Part shown: positions 6,490 through 9,516 of the stretch, piece after piece
How positions within the stretch are numbered: the first letter of the stretch is position 1
Layout of the letters: every line of letters begins with the position of its first letter
Program-made: the position numbers and the translations under genes
The notes under the pieces: generated by a model
The model's input: the letters and a program-made list of their open reading frames with translations, nothing else
Database searches by the model: none
What the model was told of the DNA's origin: nothing
DNA from: Chloroflexota bacterium
GTDB lineage: Bacteria; Chloroflexota; Chloroflexia; Thermomicrobiales; UBA6265
Direction of reading: 5' to 3'
Assembly (NCBI GenBank): GCA_023424355.1
Contig: JAFAEA010000301.1
Location: 1 to 9,516, forward strand
Length of the DNA stretch: 9,516 bases

Positions 6490-6495
6490 CTCCTT
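6490..6495 (-). promoter_or_regulatory. Ribosome binding site deciding the TTG start of gcvT
   Basis: AAGGAG on the minus strand ends 9 nt before the TTG at 6480. The following TGA is in frame with the gene and excludes any earlier start. The surrounding AAGGAGTGAACA is the same as in front of gcvH. Confidence 0.85.
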
Positions 6496-6518
6496 GTGAT
6501 GGCGGCAATTGTGTTGCC

Positions 6519-7934
6519 CTAGCTGGCTTCCAGCGCAAGTTTATCCAGATTACTGAATGTCTTCACAGGGTATTTGCCCGTCATGCAGGCATGGCAGAAC
6601 TTGTTATCGCCCTTGCCAATGGCACTGATGAGGCCATCGAGCGAGAGATATTGCAGCGATTCCACTCCGATATGCTCTGCAATCTGCGGAATGGTAAGTT
6701 TCGCGGCGATGAGTTCTTCTCGCTTGGCCAAATCTACACCCAGGTAGCACGGCCACATGATTGGTGGCGCATGGACCCGCATGTGCACTTCCTTGGCACC
6801 CGCCTGACGTACAAGATCGACAATCGGGCGGCTGGTTGTGCCACGCACAATCGTATCGTCTACCAGCACAACGCGTTTGCCTTCAACAACTTCCGGCAGC
6901 ACGTTGAACTTCAGGCGCACGGCTTGTTGCCGCATCTTCTGATCGGGTTGGATGAATGTGCGGCCTATATAGCGGTTCTTGATAAGCGCTTCGCTGTATG
7001 GAATGCCACTTTCACGAGCAAAACCAATGGCAGCAGGAGTCGCTGAATCCGGAAGCCCCACCACGACATCTGCATCGACCGGTGCCTCGCGAGCAAGCTG
7101 CCGGCCCATGTTCTGGCGCATCATATGAAGGCGCTCACCCATGAGCTCGCTATCGGGTCGGGCAAAGTACACCAACTCCAGCAAGCACAGCGCGTGTGAT
7201 TGCGGATAACCGGTGCCGAGGGATTCATAGCTCGATTCATCGATGCGGATGATCTCGCCAGGTTCAACTTCACGAACCAGTTCCGCGCCGATTGTCATCA
7301 ACGCACACGATTCGGAAGCGATGACGTATCCCTCCTCCATCTTACCGATGCAAAGCGGCCGCACACCAATGGAATCCCGCACGGCATACAGTTCGTTCTG
7401 TGTGAGAACAGCGAGGCTAAAGGCGCCGATCATCTTCGGCATGGCATTGCGGATCTTTTCCGGAATCGATTCGCCATCGGCCAGTGCGATCACGCGGGCC
7501 AACACTTCGGAATCCGTAGTGGTGAGGAATGTCTCGCCCTGGGCCTCCATCTCCTCCTTGAGGAGCACGGCGTTAGTGAGATTGCCGTTGTGCGCAATCG
7601 CTATCGGTCCGAGATTGGTTTCTACAAACATCGGTCCGGCATTGCACTGCAAAGTCGAACCAGCGGTGCTGTATCGGGTGTGACCGATGGCGGCGAAGCC
7701 GGGCAGGCTCTCGATATCTTCTTCATCGAACGCCTGCGAAACCAGGCCCAGGTTACGTCGCACGGAAATCGCATCGCCGTTTGTCGCAGCGATGCCTGCA
7801 CTCTCCTGCCCGCGATGCTGCAGGGCATAGAGCGCAAAGAATGTAACGCGTGCTACTTCTAGATTCGGCGCATAAATGCCGAATACGCCACATTCCTCGT
7901 GCGGTTTATCATCTGTGTCCCAAGGGAACGTCAT
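6519..7934 (-). CDS. purF: Amidophosphoribosyltransferase PurF
   Basis: PurF catalyses the first committed step of de novo purine synthesis, making 5-phosphoribosylamine from PRPP and glutamine. The 471-residue chain begins with a short propeptide; cleavage would expose Cys15 of EECGVFGIY as the N-terminal nucleophile. The glutaminase domain shows HRGQESAGI (40-48), HTRYST (85-90) and HNGNL (115-119). The phosphoribosyltransferase domain shows the PRPP loop VVLVDDTIVRGTTS (355-368). Cys250 (before YFARPDS), Cys396 (PCYLGVD), Cys447 and Cys450 (FCHACMTGKYP) match the four [4Fe-4S] ligands of the Bacillus-type enzyme, which is oxygen-labile and allosterically inhibited by purine nucleotides. 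The start overlaps the purL stop in ATGA, suggesting translational coupling. gcvT follows after 38 nt. Identity is secure; the cluster is inferred from the conserved cysteines. Confidence 0.97.
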   Translation of the reverse strand: MTFPWDTDDKPHEECGVFGIYAPNLEVARVTFFALYALQHRGQESAGIAATNGDAISVRRNLGLVSQAFDEEDIESLPGFAAIGHTRYSTAGSTLQCNAGPMFVETNLGPIAIAHNGNLTNAVLLKEEMEAQGETFLTTTDSEVLARVIALADGESIPEKIRNAMPKMIGAFSLAVLTQNELYAVRDSIGVRPLCIGKMEEGYVIASESCALMTIGAELVREVEPGEIIRIDESSYESLGTGYPQSHALCLLELVYFARPDSELMGERLHMMRQNMGRQLAREAPVDADVVVGLPDSATPAAIGFARESGIPYSEALIKNRYIGRTFIQPDQKMRQQAVRLKFNVLPEVVEGKRVVLVDDTIVRGTTSRPIVDLVRQAGAKEVHMRVHAPPIMWPCYLGVDLAKREELIAAKLTIPQIAEHIGVESLQYLSLDGLISAIGKGDNKFCHACMTGKYPVKTFSNLDKLALEAS

Positions 7935-9516
7935 GCCATTTCTGCTTCTACACCCACTGCCAGCGCCGATTGGCTTGCACGCTCAAGTGCAGTCAATGAA
8001 ACGGAACTACCATCCGGGAACGTGATTTCTTCGCCACCAACGGTGCCGATTTCGTAATGAGGCAGATCCCACTCCTCGGCGAGGAGTCGAAGCTGCTGAG
8101 TGGCTTGCTGATCGACGGCAACGAGAACACGGCCGGCGCTTTCGCCAAACCAGGTGACATCAACTCGGTCATTCTGCGGAATATCGGCAAGTGTTACACC
8201 TGTGCCCGAGAGAAGTGCCATCTCAGCAACTCCCAGAGCGAGACCACCGCTGGAAAGATCGTGTACTCCAGCTCCGAATCGGGCATTGGCCAATTCTCGC
8301 AGGAACCGAATGAGACGAACCTCGGCCTCAAGATCCAGTTTCGGTGGTGTTCCGGCGACCTTGTCATGCACGTGAGCGAGATATTCGCTACCGCCGAGAG
8401 ATGGCTCTCCCGCGCCGATCAACCACAGCGATTGTTCCTGATTCCACTTCATGTTCATGGTGGTGTGAATATCATCGATTACACCAACACAGGCGATCAT
8501 GGGAGTTGGGAATACAGGTTCGCGATTGGTTTCGTTGTACAGGCTCACATTGCCGCTCACGATTGGCACATCAAGTTGGCGGCTGGCATCGCCCATGCCC
8601 TTGACGGCGTTTGCGAGTTGGAAATCGCCCGGGTTGCGTTCCGGCGATCCAAAGTTAAGACAGTTAGTGAGTCCGAGAGGGCGCGCACCGGTGCAGGCAA
8701 CATTGCGTGCCGATTCGGCGACCGCGTGCTGCGCACCCAGGTATGGATCGAGATAGACATAGCGGCTATTGCAATCCATGCTCACGGCAAGTCCGCCGTT
8801 CGTGCCCTTTTGGCGGATCACGGCAGCGTCGGCCTCACCTGGGCCCTCGACAGTATTCGTGAGAATAGTGTGATCGTACTGCTCCCAAATACTCTGTCGG
8901 GTGCCGAGATTCGGGCTTTGCAGCATGGTTTCCAAAGTGCCTGCGACATCGCTCTCAGCGATATCTGCCACTGCGTTCAGATCGAGCTGCTGCACTTCGG
9001 CAAGGTACGCCGGCGTTTCTGGATTGATGGGATAAACCGGGCAGTCATCGATAAAGTTGCGCACTGGTACGTCGCAAACCACTTCCTCGCCATCGCGGAC
9101 AACCACGTGGCCTGTATCAGTTACCTGACCGATAACCGAAGCATTTAGGCTCCACTTGTTCAGTACTTCGGTGATTTCGTTGACACGATCCGGAGTGGCC
9201 ACGAGCACCATGCGCTCCTGGCTTTCGCTGAGCATGATTTCGTAGGCGTTCATGCCATCTTCGCGACGTGGAACGAGCGCAACATCGATATCTACACCGA
9301 CTTCGCCACGACTGGCACATTCGACAATTGAGCTGGTCATGCCTGCAGCACCGAGATCCTGCATTGCTACCACCGAGCCAGCGCTCAAGAGCTCGAGGCA
9401 GGCCTCCATCAGTTGCTTTTCGAGGAACGGGTTGCCGACCTGGATGACCCCGCGATGACTTGCTTCCGGATCGTCTACGGACGAGAATGTCGCGCCGTGG
9501 AGACCATCGCGGCCGG
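7931..9516 (-). CDS. purL: Phosphoribosylformylglycinamidine synthase subunit PurL (partial, N-terminus beyond window)
   Basis: PurL is the ATP-dependent synthetase subunit converting FGAR to FGAM in purine synthesis, normally with PurQ (glutaminase) and PurS. The frame is open to the window edge and 528 residues are visible, beginning GRDGLHGATF. That motif lies roughly 200 residues into small-type PurL, so a total near 740 residues fits the PurS/PurQ-dependent form. Motifs, numbered from the first visible residue, include QDLGAAG (52-58), MLSESQERM (94-102), FGSPERNP (288-295), VPIVSGNVSLYNE (316-328) and HDLSSGGLA (418-426). The C-terminus lacks a glutaminase domain. Met36 at 9409 is internal, not a start. 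The TGA stop overlaps the purF ATG by 4 bp. purQ and purS are not in the window and may lie upstream. Identity is secure. Confidence 0.96.
   Translation of the reverse strand, partial: GRDGLHGATFSSVDDPEASHRGVIQVGNPFLEKQLMEACLELLSAGSVVAMQDLGAAGMTSSIVECASRGEVGVDIDVALVPRREDGMNAYEIMLSESQERMVLVATPDRVNEITEVLNKWSLNASVIGQVTDTGHVVVRDGEEVVCDVPVRNFIDDCPVYPINPETPAYLAEVQQLDLNAVADIAESDVAGTLETMLQSPNLGTRQSIWEQYDHTILTNTVEGPGEADAAVIRQKGTNGGLAVSMDCNSRYVYLDPYLGAQHAVAESARNVACTGARPLGLTNCLNFGSPERNPGDFQLANAVKGMGDASRQLDVPIVSGNVSLYNETNREPVFPTPMIACVGVIDDIHTTMNMKWNQEQSLWLIGAGEPSLGGSEYLAHVHDKVAGTPPKLDLEAEVRLIRFLRELANARFGAGVHDLSSGGLALGVAEMALLSGTGVTLADIPQNDRVDVTWFGESAGRVLVAVDQQATQQLRLLAEEWDLPHYEIGTVGGEEITFPDGSSVSLTALERASQSALAVGVEAEMA

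Noticed and set aside
6481..6518. Glycine riboswitch before gcvT
   Set aside because: The gap is only 38 nt, far too short for a glycine aptamer, and no aptamer-like pairing is visible.
5560..6522. Long plus-strand open frame opposite gcvT (320 codons)
   Set aside because: It is an antisense shadow of gcvT with no domain resemblance.
8057..9148. Long plus-strand open frame opposite purL (363 codons)
   Set aside because: It is an antisense shadow of clear PurL coding sequence, with no recognisable domain or ribosome binding site.
7931..9409. ATG at 9409 as the start of purL
   Set aside because: The frame stays open to the window edge and the upstream codons encode the conserved GRDGLHGATF motif of PurL, so the gene starts outside the window.

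Overview
The window is a bacterial chromosomal segment of moderate GC (mid-50s % by eye), almost fully coding and dominated by housekeeping genes on the minus strand. The glycine decarboxylase is the split type (a separate 446-residue GcvPA). PlsY has the motif-1 variant GSGATGTTN instead of GSGN-x-GATN. Together these fit a lineage such as Chloroflexota (Thermomicrobia-like) or a deep actinobacterium. This placement is an inference and is not firm.

Layout: the left edge holds the 5' part of a TetR-family repressor gene on the minus strand. It is divergent from a plus-strand gene for a six-helix ABC-2/DUF3533-like membrane protein. A perfect 6+2+6 inverted repeat in the gap between them fills the spacer of a minus-strand promoter. 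The membrane protein gene converges on plsY so tightly that one CTAG tetranucleotide supplies both stop codons. plsY (acyl-phosphate glycerol-3-phosphate acyltransferase) lies 2 nt downstream of der (ribosome-assembly GTPase), and the pair is probably cotranscribed. The 113-bp gap upstream of der carries two strong inverted repeats.

The rest is a minus-strand series, in transcription order: purL (5' end beyond the window), purF (4-bp overlap with purL), gcvT, gcvH and gcvPA, with gaps of 38, 84 and 38 nt. It joins two de novo purine enzymes (amidophosphoribosyltransferase and FGAM synthase) to three glycine cleavage components (T, H and the alpha half of P). The grouping makes metabolic sense: glycine is a purine precursor, and glycine cleavage supplies methylene-tetrahydrofolate, which feeds the formyl-folate steps of purine synthesis.

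The main points of interest are the absence of gcvPB where it would normally follow gcvPA, the palindromes between gcvPA and der, near-identical 12-nt translation leaders before gcvT and gcvH with a TTG start in gcvT, the shared CTAG stop, and the TetR operator. I see no mobile element, CRISPR array, RNA gene or defence system, and nothing I would call an undescribed system.
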